A DNA stretch of 64,000 bases from Firmicutes bacterium UBA3553 (GCA_002381185.1 DFOA01000017.1:186209-250208); one strand, 5' to 3'; shown: positions 50,817 through 58,725, counted from the first letter of the stretch. Numbers and translations are program-made. Notes: generated by a model from the sequence alone, not told the origin.

Positions 50817-51506
50817 ATGTTGAAAATATTATTGTCCGGCAGTGCTGAAGAGCGAAAAATCCTTGAAGAAGCATTGCTCCGGCCTCTTAATGAATATAAA
50901 ATTTCCTTTAATATCCACAATTTATCAGATCCGGAGAAATTCAGGAGAAGCTATCTGTTTAACGATGACTACAACCTTATTGTAATGTGCCTGGACGGCA
51001 GTACAAAATATATATTCAAGGGATGCAGCGGCTCGCCGTTTCTTTATATTGTTACAGGCATCATGAGTTTCCCGCCCGCACCGGAGGAAATTGATGAAAA
51101 GCTTATGAGAAACCGTGAACTGGCAAGCTTTTTCTCCCCAGGGGAGTATACTGTTACCCACCACGGCTGCACACACAAAATTCCTTATGAGGATATAGAT
51201 TACATCCAAAGTGACAACAAAAAAACTATAATGCACTTGACAAACGGAGAAACGGAAACTATCTCAAAAAACATAGGAAAGGTAGCGTCAGAAATTAACA
51301 GGGAGTATTTTGCAAAAAGCTCACCCGGACTTATTGTGAACACACGCAACATTTACAAAATACACAATTCGGGCAGAGATTCCAGGATTATAGAGCTTAA
51401 ATCCGGTGCTGAGGTCCAACTGAAAGGCATATATTTTGACAAATTCAGAGATGCCTATTCTCTGTCGGTTTCAAGGGTGGCAAGCTTAAAGGTGCTCGAT
51501 GAATAG
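50817..51506 (+). CDS. LytTR-domain regulator with degenerate receiver, first of a pair
   Basis: A 229-residue protein. The C-terminal half (about 115-225) is a LytTR DNA-binding domain: HKIPYEDIDYIQSDNKKTIMHLTNGE, the SPGLIVNTRNIYKI strand and LKSGAEVQLK. The N-terminal 100 residues follow a receiver-like pattern (KILLSGSAEERK ... DYNLIVMCLDG) but lack the acidic pocket of a phosphorylated response regulator. No histidine kinase is adjacent. The start at 50817 aligns with its neighbour's N-terminus; AGGA lies about 9 bp upstream. Target genes unknown; the cobalt/corrinoid operon converges from downstream. Confidence 0.8.
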   Translation: MLKILLSGSAEERKILEEALLRPLNEYKISFNIHNLSDPEKFRRSYLFNDDYNLIVMCLDGSTKYIFKGCSGSPFLYIVTGIMSFPPAPEEIDEKLMRNRELASFFSPGEYTVTHHGCTHKIPYEDIDYIQSDNKKTIMHLTNGETETISKNIGKVASEINREYFAKSSPGLIVNTRNIYKIHNSGRDSRIIELKSGAEVQLKGIYFDKFRDAYSLSVSRVASLKVLDE

Positions 51507-51524
51507 TTATAAAGGATGTGTAAC

Positions 51525-52205
51525 ATGAAAAATAAAATTGCATTGCTGGGAGGAGCCAAAAGGCGGCGTCAAATGGAAGACGTATTGTCCGGGTGCCTCA
51601 AGGCATATGATATTCCCTTTGAGATACACCATGTTCCCAACTCACAAAAATTCATGCACGAAGTTCTGTTTAACAATGATTTTCGGCTTATTATGGAAAG
51701 CTCAAAAAAGACTATAACGTATATGCTGAAAATTTATACTAACTTTGACCAGCAATATTCACGTTACGCTGCAGGTACCCTGAAATACCCTTTGACAAGA
51801 GCAGAATTTATAAAGAATATGCTTGAAGCTTTCAAATTATCAGGCACCTGTCCATACGGTGTATACGCCGCCAAAAACGGAAAAATGTCCCGTCTGATTC
51901 CCCATGAGGATATCCAGTTTATTCATAAGGAAAAAAACAAATCAGTGATTCACATGCACAGCAAAGAAGAAATAAAAGAAGTGACAACCCAGGCAAAAGT
52001 CCTGAAAAAACTGGACGCAAGCTATTTTTTCAAATGCCATCAGGGATATGTTGTTAATTTCTTCAATATCGAGGAAATAAGCGATGACTACAAATTTCTC
52101 CTGCTGAAATCCGGTGACATAATTCCAATGTCAAAGCTCGGATTCAAGCAATTAGTAAAAGCAATTTCACTTTCAATTGCAGGCGTCGATGCATTTGATT
52201 ACTAA
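51525..52205 (+). CDS. LytTR-domain regulator with degenerate receiver, second of a pair
   Basis: A 226-residue paralogue of the preceding gene, 18 bp downstream. The N-terminal domain (KIALLGGAKRRR ... NDFRLIME) is even less receiver-like and basic; the C-terminal LytTR domain (about 118-222) has RLIPHEDIQFIHKEKNKSVIHMHSKEE, FKCHQGYVVNFFNIEEIS and LLLKSGDIIPMSK. The start at 51525 follows AAAGG by 9 bp; ATG 51516 directly touches that site. The pair may form a heterodimer on direct-repeat LytTR sites; that is inference. Confidence 0.8.
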   Translation: MKNKIALLGGAKRRRQMEDVLSGCLKAYDIPFEIHHVPNSQKFMHEVLFNNDFRLIMESSKKTITYMLKIYTNFDQQYSRYAAGTLKYPLTRAEFIKNMLEAFKLSGTCPYGVYAAKNGKMSRLIPHEDIQFIHKEKNKSVIHMHSKEEIKEVTTQAKVLKKLDASYFFKCHQGYVVNFFNIEEISDDYKFLLLKSGDIIPMSKLGFKQLVKAISLSIAGVDAFDY

Positions 52206-52283
52206 TGTTGTAATCGTTAAAAATTATATTATGAGTCATCGGATTTGCCAATGATGTATCGGTAATTGTCATTTTCATATAAA

Positions 52284-52379
52284 ATGACGGACTATTATCA
52301 TGTTAACATAAAAGACGGCAAGATTGATTATATTAAGCTTGATGCAAATAAGAGTTCAATAAGTAATATAAAGAAATGA
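52284..52379 (+). other. 31-codon open frame, possible gene remnant
   Basis: An in-frame ATG..TGA of 31 residues (ends SSISNIKK). It has no ribosome site and its start lies in a hairpin (52268-52288). It could be the decayed 3' end of a lost gene; not recognised. Confidence 0.2.
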
Positions 52380-52414
52380 ATAAGTAACACTGCCAGAAGG
52401 GAAAAAGCACAATC

Positions 52415-52450
52415 AAAAAACAGCAACACTATTATGCGTTGCTGTTTTTT
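52415..52450. terminator. Bidirectional terminator between LytTR pair and the cobaltochelatase operon
   Basis: A perfect 13-bp stem (52415-52427 with 52438-52450) beginning with six As and ending in six Ts. Confidence 0.88.
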
Positions 52451-52458
52451 AATGGAAT

Positions 52459-53580
52459 TTAAAGTGAATCTGCGTTTTCGAGGATTTTTTTGCCATGGGA
52501 TACAGCCTCTTCGTACAGGATTTTATTTTTTTTATTTATTTCGCCATAGCTTTTTAAACAGTTGATAACCGTGCCGCAGGATTGCATACAACCCAGGGCG
52601 CTTTGAAATACGTCATCTCCGATAGGTTCAAAGCTTTTTTCGAAAAATACTTCGCCGGCCAGATCACATGCCAGTTGATAATCGATGTCGTTTTGGTGCA
52701 GTATGCCTGTTGCAAATGGTATCCTCTTTTTTTGCAGTGCCCGGTACTCTGCAATGCCTGTTCCGCCCCCTGCTATTACAAAGACTCTTGGTTCTCCCTT
52801 CGGACGCTCCATTTCGAAACTTCCGAACAGGGGATTATAGCTGCCGTTAGACAAATCGTACAGCTCACTTATAAGATCTTTTTGAAATATTTCAATGGGA
52901 GTTCCCAGGTGGGTGATATATTCACCCTTTACACACATCACCAAATCCGATATCTTTTGAGCCATGTCAAGCTCGTGAAGTGACATGATGACTGTTATAT
53001 TGCGTTCTTCTGCCAAGGTTCTCAAAATGTTAAGAAGCTCAAGCTCATAGTGTATGTCTAAAAAAGAAGTTGGTTCATCCAGCACTATTATCTCAGGATC
53101 CTGGCAAATCGCCCTTGCAAGCAGTATTCTCTGGCGCTGCCCATCGCTGATCTCATTAAAATCTCTGTCTCTTAATTCCCAGGCATTTACAAGATCCATA
53201 GCATTGCGGATATGAAGATTATCCTGCTCTGAAAGTATGCCAAGCATTCCGGTATAGGGGTACCGTCCCGTTGCTACCACGTCTCTGCAGGTCATGAGCT
53301 CAGTTTTCAGTTTTTCGGTTAGTACGACAGATACCTGGTAGGACATATCCTTGTTGCTCATAGTATCTATTGATTTATTGCCAATATAGACTGTTCCGCA
53401 GATGCTCTTCAGGTGCTTTGTTATGCTTTTCAAGATTGTGGATTTGCCTGAGCCGTTTGGGCCGATTAGAGTAAGAACCTGCCCTTTTTTTAATCGTATT
53501 TCAATGTCTTTTATCAGCGGCTTGCCGTTATAGCCGACAGTCAGCTGTTTTGTGCAGAAAAAGTATTCCATACCCATCAT
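52459..53580 (-). CDS. Fec-type ABC ATPase fused to an extra C-terminal domain
   Basis: 373 residues, about 110 longer than a normal Fec/Btu ATPase. Residues 1-255: Walker A GPNGSGKST, signature ISDGQRQRILLAR (S-D-G-Q instead of S-G-G-Q), Walker B IIVLDEPTSFLD, H-loop SLHELD. Residues about 262-373 form a separate domain beginning PRVFVIAGGGTGI, a glycine-rich Rossmann-like start, with CMQSCGTVINCL near 335. I do not know this domain's function; a substrate-handling or regulatory role is possible. Last gene of the operon, overlapping the permease stop (ATGA). Confidence 0.85.
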   Translation of the reverse strand: MMGMEYFFCTKQLTVGYNGKPLIKDIEIRLKKGQVLTLIGPNGSGKSTILKSITKHLKSICGTVYIGNKSIDTMSNKDMSYQVSVVLTEKLKTELMTCRDVVATGRYPYTGMLGILSEQDNLHIRNAMDLVNAWELRDRDFNEISDGQRQRILLARAICQDPEIIVLDEPTSFLDIHYELELLNILRTLAEERNITVIMSLHELDMAQKISDLVMCVKGEYITHLGTPIEIFQKDLISELYDLSNGSYNPLFGSFEMERPKGEPRVFVIAGGGTGIAEYRALQKKRIPFATGILHQNDIDYQLACDLAGEVFFEKSFEPIGDDVFQSALGCMQSCGTVINCLKSYGEINKKNKILYEEAVSHGKKILENADSL

Positions 53581-54602
53581 TGTACCCTCTTTCTTAACAT
53601 GACGTAAATTACGATAGGGACCCCGAACACTGAGCTTACTGAACTTACGCTTAGCTCAACAGGAGCAAATAAAGTCCTTGCTATCAAATCACAACCAAGG
53701 CAGAAAACAGAACCGCCCATGAAGCATATGGGGGTGACAATAAGAGGCCTTGATGTTTTCAAAAATGATTTCACGAGATGAGGCACCGCTATACCTACAA
53801 ATGATATGGGGCCGGCAAAAGCAGTGACACAAGCGCACAGGAAACTGGAAAGCAATACAAGCATAACGCGGAATAATTTGATATTTACGCCCATATTTTT
53901 TGCATAGCTTTCACCAAGCTGGTAAGCCCCTATGGGTTTTGACATAAGAAACACGGCTATCGAGGCAGGTATTACTACGGCAGCCATTACACTCACGTCC
54001 CTCCATGAAGTGCCTGAGAAGCTGCCTAGAGACCAGTTATGAAGGTTCACGATGTTTGCATCGTCTGCAAATGTAATCATAATGTCAGTGACAGCAGAAC
54101 ATATATAGCCAATCATAACGCCGCAGACAATAAGCATTGACGCCTTCTGTACCCTTCTTGATATTATCAGGACAAATCCCATGGAAAGCATAGCACCTGC
54201 AAAAGCTGCAGTTATCAGAACGCCGGAACTGACTGCATGATACTTGCTGAGTATTGTGATCATCACTATGGCAACCATCATTTTTGAACCGGATGAAATT
54301 CCCAGCACGTAAGGTCCTGCAATAGGGTTATTAAAAAATGTCTGAAGCAGAAATCCCGACAGAGCCAATGCGCCGCCCAGTATGATGCCGGATGCTATTC
54401 TAGGAAGCCGTACCTTCCAGATTATGCTGTAATCAGTCGCGTTTCCGCCGCGATTGAACAATATTTTGATAATATCTTTTACTGAAACATCTACACTTCC
54501 TAATTTAATATTCAATAATATCAATATCACAAATAGGGCAATTAATGTAGTCAGTGTGATAAAATACCTTAAGTATCTTGTGCTTTTGTTTTTTATCTCC
54601 AT
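53577..54602 (-). CDS. FecCD-type ABC transporter permease
   Basis: A 341-residue permease with about 10 helices. IWKVRLPRIASGIILGGALALSGFLLQTFFNNPIAGPYVLGISSGSKM (about 60-108) and ISFVGIAVPHLVKSFLKTSR near 268 are the FecCD marks. It pairs with the fused ATPase and the binding lipoprotein upstream. Given the cobalamin riboswitch and the cobaltochelatase in the operon, a tetrapyrrole, corrinoid or cobalt complex is the likely cargo rather than a siderophore. Confidence 0.9.
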   Translation of the reverse strand: MEIKNKSTRYLRYFITLTTLIALFVILILLNIKLGSVDVSVKDIIKILFNRGGNATDYSIIWKVRLPRIASGIILGGALALSGFLLQTFFNNPIAGPYVLGISSGSKMMVAIVMITILSKYHAVSSGVLITAAFAGAMLSMGFVLIISRRVQKASMLIVCGVMIGYICSAVTDIMITFADDANIVNLHNWSLGSFSGTSWRDVSVMAAVVIPASIAVFLMSKPIGAYQLGESYAKNMGVNIKLFRVMLVLLSSFLCACVTAFAGPISFVGIAVPHLVKSFLKTSRPLIVTPICFMGGSVFCLGCDLIARTLFAPVELSVSSVSSVFGVPIVIYVMLRKRVQ

Positions 54603-54623
54603 TTATTTTTCCCCGTTGAGTTA

Positions 54624-55769
54624 TTATCTCAGCCTGTACATAAAATTAAGTTCTGTCAGATTTTTACCTTCATCCGTAAGCATTCGGCGGATGTCTGAAA
54701 TCATCAGACCAAACTGTGTCGTTTCCTGAAACATGTTTTTGCTTGTGCACCATACATTACCGTTTTGAACCGCCTTGAAGTCTTCCAGCAATGGGTTCTT
54801 ACTTATTAATTCTTCAACGGAGGACAATTCACTGTCTATGGTGCTGTTGTATACTATAAAATCCGCATTCTTTGCTGTCGAATAAAATTTCTCCATTTCA
54901 AGGGTAACTGTGCTTGTGGCACTTTCCGGATCTCCGAGGTTATCGAATATATAATCGCCTCCCGCAAGCTGAATCATTTTTGTTATATAATCTCCTGATT
55001 TTCTTGCGATGGCATTGCCGGAGGAGCTTATATAGAAAAATGCAACCGTCTTACCGGTGCTTTCCTGACCTGAAGCTTCATCCAAATACCTTGCCTGCTC
55101 ATCAAAAACCTGTTTAGCGGCAGCTTCTTTTCCCGTAAGCACTCCGTAAAGCTTTATCCATTCTGTGCGCCCAAGTGGATGAGATTCATAGCTTGACTGG
55201 TCTATAAGCACGGGTATACCCAAATCCTCCAATTTTTCTTTAACCTCGGGAGTATGATTTATCATTGTTGATTCAACAGCAAGGCTGCAGTCACTTGACA
55301 CAATGAGCTCATAGTCAGGCGCACTGTATTTTCCCGCATATATAATATGGCCGGATTCCATTGCCGTTCTTGCGTTTTCTATGTACCAACCTTCGGATTT
55401 TGTTCCGGACAGCTTGATGCTGTCAAGGGAATCCAGGGAATCAAACAGGCACATGGCCGAGGTGGCAACAAGGTAGATGTTGTCAATTGGTTGCCTAAGA
55501 ACTGTGATGTCCGAATCTATGCCCTCCGGAATTTCAGAAGCCTTCGGAACAACCAGATATCTGCTGCCATCTGATATGGTTATCATGGCATAACCGCCAT
55601 TGTAATAGTCAACATTGAAGTTTTCCGCATATTTAAGCTCCATTCTTCCTTCTGGCTGCCATCCGTTCCCCAGCTCACTGTCAGTTATATTTTTGTTTTC
55701 AGCGCATCCCGACAGGAACAGAAAAATCATTATACTTATTACCATAAACACACATCGTTTTTTTATCAT
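54624..55769 (-). CDS. Fec-type substrate-binding lipoprotein
   Basis: A 381-residue binding protein with signal ending FLFLSGC (Cys22). Two lobes joined by a helix: NFNVDYYNGGYAMITISDGSRYLVVP is the N-lobe start, VSSDCSLAVESTMINHTPEVKEKLEDLGIPVLIDQSSYESHPLGRTEWI is the hinge region of this divergent PBP III group (ABC-type Fe3+-citrate/hydroxamate type). Start at ATG 55769 (AAAGGT upstream); an in-frame extension lies inside the previous gene. Ligand not readable from sequence. Confidence 0.85.
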   Translation of the reverse strand: MIKKRCVFMVISIMIFLFLSGCAENKNITDSELGNGWQPEGRMELKYAENFNVDYYNGGYAMITISDGSRYLVVPKASEIPEGIDSDITVLRQPIDNIYLVATSAMCLFDSLDSLDSIKLSGTKSEGWYIENARTAMESGHIIYAGKYSAPDYELIVSSDCSLAVESTMINHTPEVKEKLEDLGIPVLIDQSSYESHPLGRTEWIKLYGVLTGKEAAAKQVFDEQARYLDEASGQESTGKTVAFFYISSSGNAIARKSGDYITKMIQLAGGDYIFDNLGDPESATSTVTLEMEKFYSTAKNADFIVYNSTIDSELSSVEELISKNPLLEDFKAVQNGNVWCTSKNMFQETTQFGLMISDIRRMLTDEGKNLTELNFMYRLR

Positions 55770-55785
55770 AACAATACCTTTTTCT

Positions 55786-56649
55786 TTATTTTGACGTAAG
55801 AGTAGCCGAATCAAAACGAAGCGTGTAGTCTATTTCATGGGGTGTGCTCATAGCCACTGTTTGGGCAGTTATATCAATATCCTTGTCCATTGAAACTGGA
55901 ATCTCAAATGTGGAATTTCCGGTTGTATTGATGGGATAATAGTAGGTACCGTCTATCAGCATATATTCGTAATTGGGACTGCTCCAGATGACAGTAGCAG
56001 TTATTGTACCACTTTCTACTGAAAGTTCTGCCGGAGACTCCACCTTTGCCCTGCCTGACCCTCCTGAAAGTATTACTTCTGACGTGTATCTGCCGTCAGA
56101 GACAGCCGCCTCAGCCATAGCCTCTTCGGGTATCGTTGAGGACTGAAATACCAAGACCCTGTCGTACCACTCCTGTTTTCTGATGCTCCATGCTGCGCAG
56201 TCTATGTCTTGGTTGAGTGCTGCTACCGGCACTTCATAAGTGTACTTGCCTTCATTGTCCTCGACATAATATATACATTTATCATCTGTATCGGCAAGGG
56301 CCTCTTCACCGGTACCCATGTACAATTTTTCATAGCCCTTTCCATTGAGAGTGATGACGGCTGACATTTTTCCGTCGGCTACAGTGAGCTGTGCATCAAT
56401 TATACGAAACATAGATGAACTGGAGGAGACTTCGATCTGGTACGTACCGTTCTTAATCTGGTTTCCGTAGATTGGCTCAGGTTTTTCTTCTGCGGTCGGA
56501 TCTTCCGTGTTTTCGGCAGGGGCATTTTCCTCGCCGGTAGTCTGTACAGGATCTTTCTCTTCAGCAGGAGTAGGTGTTTGGGTGCCGCAGCCTGTAAGCA
56601 TTGCTAATGTCAATGAGGCTGCCAGTATAAAAGTAAATAATTTCTTCAT
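55786..56649 (-). CDS. Lipoprotein with a duplicated Ig-like domain
   Basis: 287 residues: signal ending LAMLTGC (Cys21), a Pro/Glu/Thr linker (22-60), then two related domains of about 110 residues. Copy 1 (about 66-170) starts NGTYQIEV, with VADGKMSAVITLNGKGYEKLYMG; copy 2 (about 185-287) starts DGRYTSEV, with VESGTITATVIWSSPNYEYMLIDG and ends with HEIDYTLRFDSATL. The pattern recalls NEAT-like haem-binding domains, and similar lipoproteins accompany clostridial metal/tetrapyrrole ABC systems, but I cannot name the family with certainty. Probably a surface ligand-capture partner of the binding protein encoded next. Confidence 0.7.
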   Translation of the reverse strand: MKKLFTFILAASLTLAMLTGCGTQTPTPAEEKDPVQTTGEENAPAENTEDPTAEEKPEPIYGNQIKNGTYQIEVSSSSSMFRIIDAQLTVADGKMSAVITLNGKGYEKLYMGTGEEALADTDDKCIYYVEDNEGKYTYEVPVAALNQDIDCAAWSIRKQEWYDRVLVFQSSTIPEEAMAEAAVSDGRYTSEVILSGGSGRAKVESPAELSVESGTITATVIWSSPNYEYMLIDGTYYYPINTTGNSTFEIPVSMDKDIDITAQTVAMSTPHEIDYTLRFDSATLTSK

Positions 56650-56696
56650 TTTATAATTCTCCTGAAATCAAATTTTATATGCGTAAAACCGTATAC

Positions 56697-56734
56697 AATA
56701 TTTGACCGGCCACACAAACGGCCGGTCAAATATT
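56697..56734. repeat. GC-rich perfect inverted repeat inside the cbiK operon
   Basis: Arms of 15 bp (56697-56711 with 56720-56734) with GACCGGCC cores and an 8-base loop, between cbiK and the next gene. There is no U run on the operon's strand, so it is an mRNA stem (stabiliser or partial pause) rather than a terminator; the T run is on the opposite strand. Confidence 0.65.
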
Positions 56735-56736
56735 TT

Positions 56737-57651
56737 TTATTGAGCTATCGTTTCACTTAAATGTTTAACGATCATATTCTGGACACCTGTGTACTGGCCC
56801 ATGCCCTTCAGCACTGCTTCGACCTCAAAGCCTTCAGCTTCAAATCTGCTTTTCCAGGAATCATCCTCGTCGCCTGCCATATCATTGTTGGCGTGGTCTC
56901 CTGCAACAATCATGAAAGGCAGAAGTACAACCTTTTTGGCTCCGGATTCCTTAACAAGAGCAACAACGTCATCCAAGGATGGAGTTGCTTCTACCGTGCC
57001 TATGAAGTAATTATCATGACCTGATTCGCTAATGTACTGTTGAACCTTTGAATACACGGCGTTTGCTTCGTGTTCAGTTCCGTGACCCATGAATACGACT
57101 GCTGTTCCTTCTGTGTCATAGGATTTTGTCTCTTCAGTTATTACTGAGACGATTTCTTTAAAATCTGCGTCCGAAGCAAGCAGATTTTTGCCAATTTTAA
57201 AATTTTCGAATTTATCCTTATAGGCTGATACTTCGTTGACAATGTCATCGTACTCGAAGCCGTTCATAACATGCGTAGGCTGGATTATAACCTCTTTTAT
57301 ACCATCAGCTACCAAACGGTCCATGGCTTCAGTTACGTTGTCAATCTCAAGCCCATCTCGGGTTTTAAGCTTGTCAATGATGATCTGGCTTGTGAACGCA
57401 CGTCGGACCTCATAGTCTTGGTAAGCATTTTGAAGAGCCTTTTCAATGCCTCCAATGGATAAATCACGGTTGTCATTATAGCTTGTACCAAAGCTTACCA
57501 CAAGCAGAACCTTGTTCGGCGAATCGGCAGCTGGATTTTTAGATTGAGGATTTTCACCTGCAGCATTTGTTGAATTTGAACATCCTGTCACTGTTAGAAA
57601 TAACGACAATACAAGAGTGAGCGTTAATAATTTTTTAATTTGTTTTTTCAT
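56737..57651 (-). CDS. cbiK: Lipoprotein-anchored sirohydrochlorin cobaltochelatase, CbiK type
   Basis: 304 residues. The C-terminal 255 match CbiK, the class II chelatase that inserts Co2+ into sirohydrochlorin in the anaerobic B12 pathway: VLLVVSFGTSYNDNR, IIQPTHVMNGFEYD, catalytic His in VVFMGHGTEHEANAVY and the second His in MIVAGDHANNDMAGDEDDSWK. Unusually it begins with a lipoprotein signal ending LTVTGC (Cys24) and a Ser/Asn/Pro linker, so it should be outside the membrane, whereas CbiK is normally cytosolic (a periplasmic CbiK is known in Desulfovibrio). First gene of a riboswitch-controlled operon with a Fec-type transporter. Confidence 0.9.
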   Translation of the reverse strand: MKKQIKKLLTLTLVLSLFLTVTGCSNSTNAAGENPQSKNPAADSPNKVLLVVSFGTSYNDNRDLSIGGIEKALQNAYQDYEVRRAFTSQIIIDKLKTRDGLEIDNVTEAMDRLVADGIKEVIIQPTHVMNGFEYDDIVNEVSAYKDKFENFKIGKNLLASDADFKEIVSVITEETKSYDTEGTAVVFMGHGTEHEANAVYSKVQQYISESGHDNYFIGTVEATPSLDDVVALVKESGAKKVVLLPFMIVAGDHANNDMAGDEDDSWKSRFEAEGFEVEAVLKGMGQYTGVQNMIVKHLSETIAQ

Positions 57652-57757
57652 TATTGGTACTCCTTTTTTATTTTATTGGTTTTTTATTATGTATTGCTTT
57701 ATATCATCGCCGGTGGAATTAAAGAGAAAATCCAGAGGCGTTAATAAAACCGGAAGT

Positions 57758-57871
57758 CACTCTCGCTCACCAAATTATCTACTCGCTGCCGCTCGCATAA
57801 TTTGGGAGCTCGTTGCGGTTGACCTACCGCCATTTTTTCTTCCTTACGGTCGAAAAATGGGGGTAGGGCAT
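57758..57871 (-). repeat. Dispersed repeat, copy 2 (after the cbiK riboswitch terminator)
   Basis: On the minus strand it starts GTATGCCCTA immediately after the terminator Ts and contains GGTAGGTCAACC and CCAAATTATGCGAGCGGCAGCGAG, matching copy 1 along most of its length; the first hairpin has diverged. Confidence 0.75.
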
Positions 57872-57901
57872 ACAAAAAACGTCTGCAATTAACTTGCAGA
57901 C
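57872..57901 (-). terminator. Expression-platform terminator of the cbiK riboswitch
   Basis: On the minus strand, a perfect 10-bp stem ACGTCTGCAA / TTGCAGACGT, five-base loop, then six Ts. Confidence 0.85.
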
Positions 57902-57984
57902 GTAAGTATAAACATGAAACGGTAATATGTTCTCAAACAAAAAAAGATATGTTTGTATTGCATCCATAGCCATGGTAGTCCGCA

Positions 57985-58190
57985 AGGCTGTACGCACCGC
58001 GCAATAAACGCGGCAGGGAAGACAGTAAGTATTCTGGCTTATCACTCTGCATTTGTATAGAACGCAATCTTTGGCACCTTCCCAGAATCCTTTCCAGTGG
58101 TATAAGCCAAAGCATAGTGAATTACAGCAACGGTCTTGCGTGGGATTTACACCCAACTTCCATAATCTGATTCCCATATTCAGTTTAAAA
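57985..58190 (-). ncRNA. Cobalamin riboswitch (cbiK-ABC operon)
   Basis: The minus strand carries GGTGTAAATCCCACGC, CCACTGG, TCTGGGAAGGTGCC and the box AGTGATAAGCCAGAATACT in the order of the cobalamin aptamer. It places the exported cobaltochelatase and its transporter under cobalamin feedback. Confidence 0.88.
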
Positions 58191-58192
58191 TC

Positions 58193-58222
58193 AGTATAGC
58201 ACCATTGGAAACATTTTGTCAA
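58193..58222 (-). promoter_or_regulatory. Sigma-A promoter of the cbiK riboswitch transcript
   Basis: On the minus strand TTGACA (58222-58217), 18 bp, TATACT (58198-58193). Confidence 0.7.
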
Positions 58223-58364
58223 TATTATTTGATGAAAGTCAGAAGAGCGGCACATGAGGATGTTTGAAAACGCCGACGCCTAAGGCCTATAAGTTATTGT
58301 TCAAATTGTGATTTTACGGTATTAAAAAATTTACTTCTTGTCTCAGGGTGAAGCTTTTAAATTA

Positions 58365-58393
58365 TTGACATCATAAAAGTCTTGATATATAAT
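58365..58393 (+). promoter_or_regulatory. Sigma-A promoter of the cbiD operon
   Basis: TTGACA (58365-58370), 17 bp, TATAAT (58388-58393): a perfect consensus, just before the riboswitch. Confidence 0.85.
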
Positions 58394-58404
58394 TAGGGCA
58401 AATT

Positions 58405-58575
58405 GAATATTGGTATTTTGGTAACAATTGTTTTAAAAGGGAAAACAGTTAAAGCTGTTACAGCCCCCGCTACTGTGAAAGGTGATGATGCTCAATGCCA
58501 CTGTGATTATGCATGGGAAGGTGAGTATTAGATGAACCGAAAGTCAGGAGACCTGCCAAGGTATGTATTTATAGA
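58405..58575 (+). ncRNA. Cobalamin riboswitch (cbiD-cbiA operon)
   Basis: GGGAAAACAGT, GCCCCCGCTACTGTG, GCCACTGTGATT, GGGAAGGTG and the B12 box AAGTCAGGAGACCTGCC appear in the standard order. It represses the anaerobic corrin-synthesis operon when cobalamin is plentiful. Confidence 0.95.
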
Positions 58576-58627
58576 TTTTCGGGAGGAATATCTAAAATAA
58601 TCAAATGATATAAAAAATTTGTTATTT

Positions 58628-58658
58628 AATCTTCTGAAAAAGTCAGAGGATTTTTTTT
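58628..58658 (+). terminator. Expression-platform terminator of the cbiD riboswitch
   Basis: Stem AATCTTCTGA / TCAGAGGATT (one G-U pair), loop AAAAG, then eight Ts. Confidence 0.85.
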
Positions 58659-58725
58659 GTATACCCTAAATCCGTTTTCAGATGACAGAAAAGAAGAAAA
58701 AAGTGGCTGTAGGCTCAACCGCAAG
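58659..58725 (+). repeat. Dispersed repeat, copy 3 (partial, after the cbiD riboswitch terminator)
   Basis: GTATACCCTAAATCCGTTTT ... GAAGAAAAAAGTGGCTGTAG then CTCAACCGCAA: matches the first half of copy 2, again starting at the last T of a riboswitch terminator; the second half is missing or decayed. The stretch 58726-58847 shows nothing else recognised. Confidence 0.6.

Noticed and set aside
57824..58255. 143-codon open frame on the minus strand upstream of cbiK
   Set aside because: It covers the cobalamin aptamer, its terminator and part of the dispersed repeat; there is no ribosome site and the translation is not protein-like.
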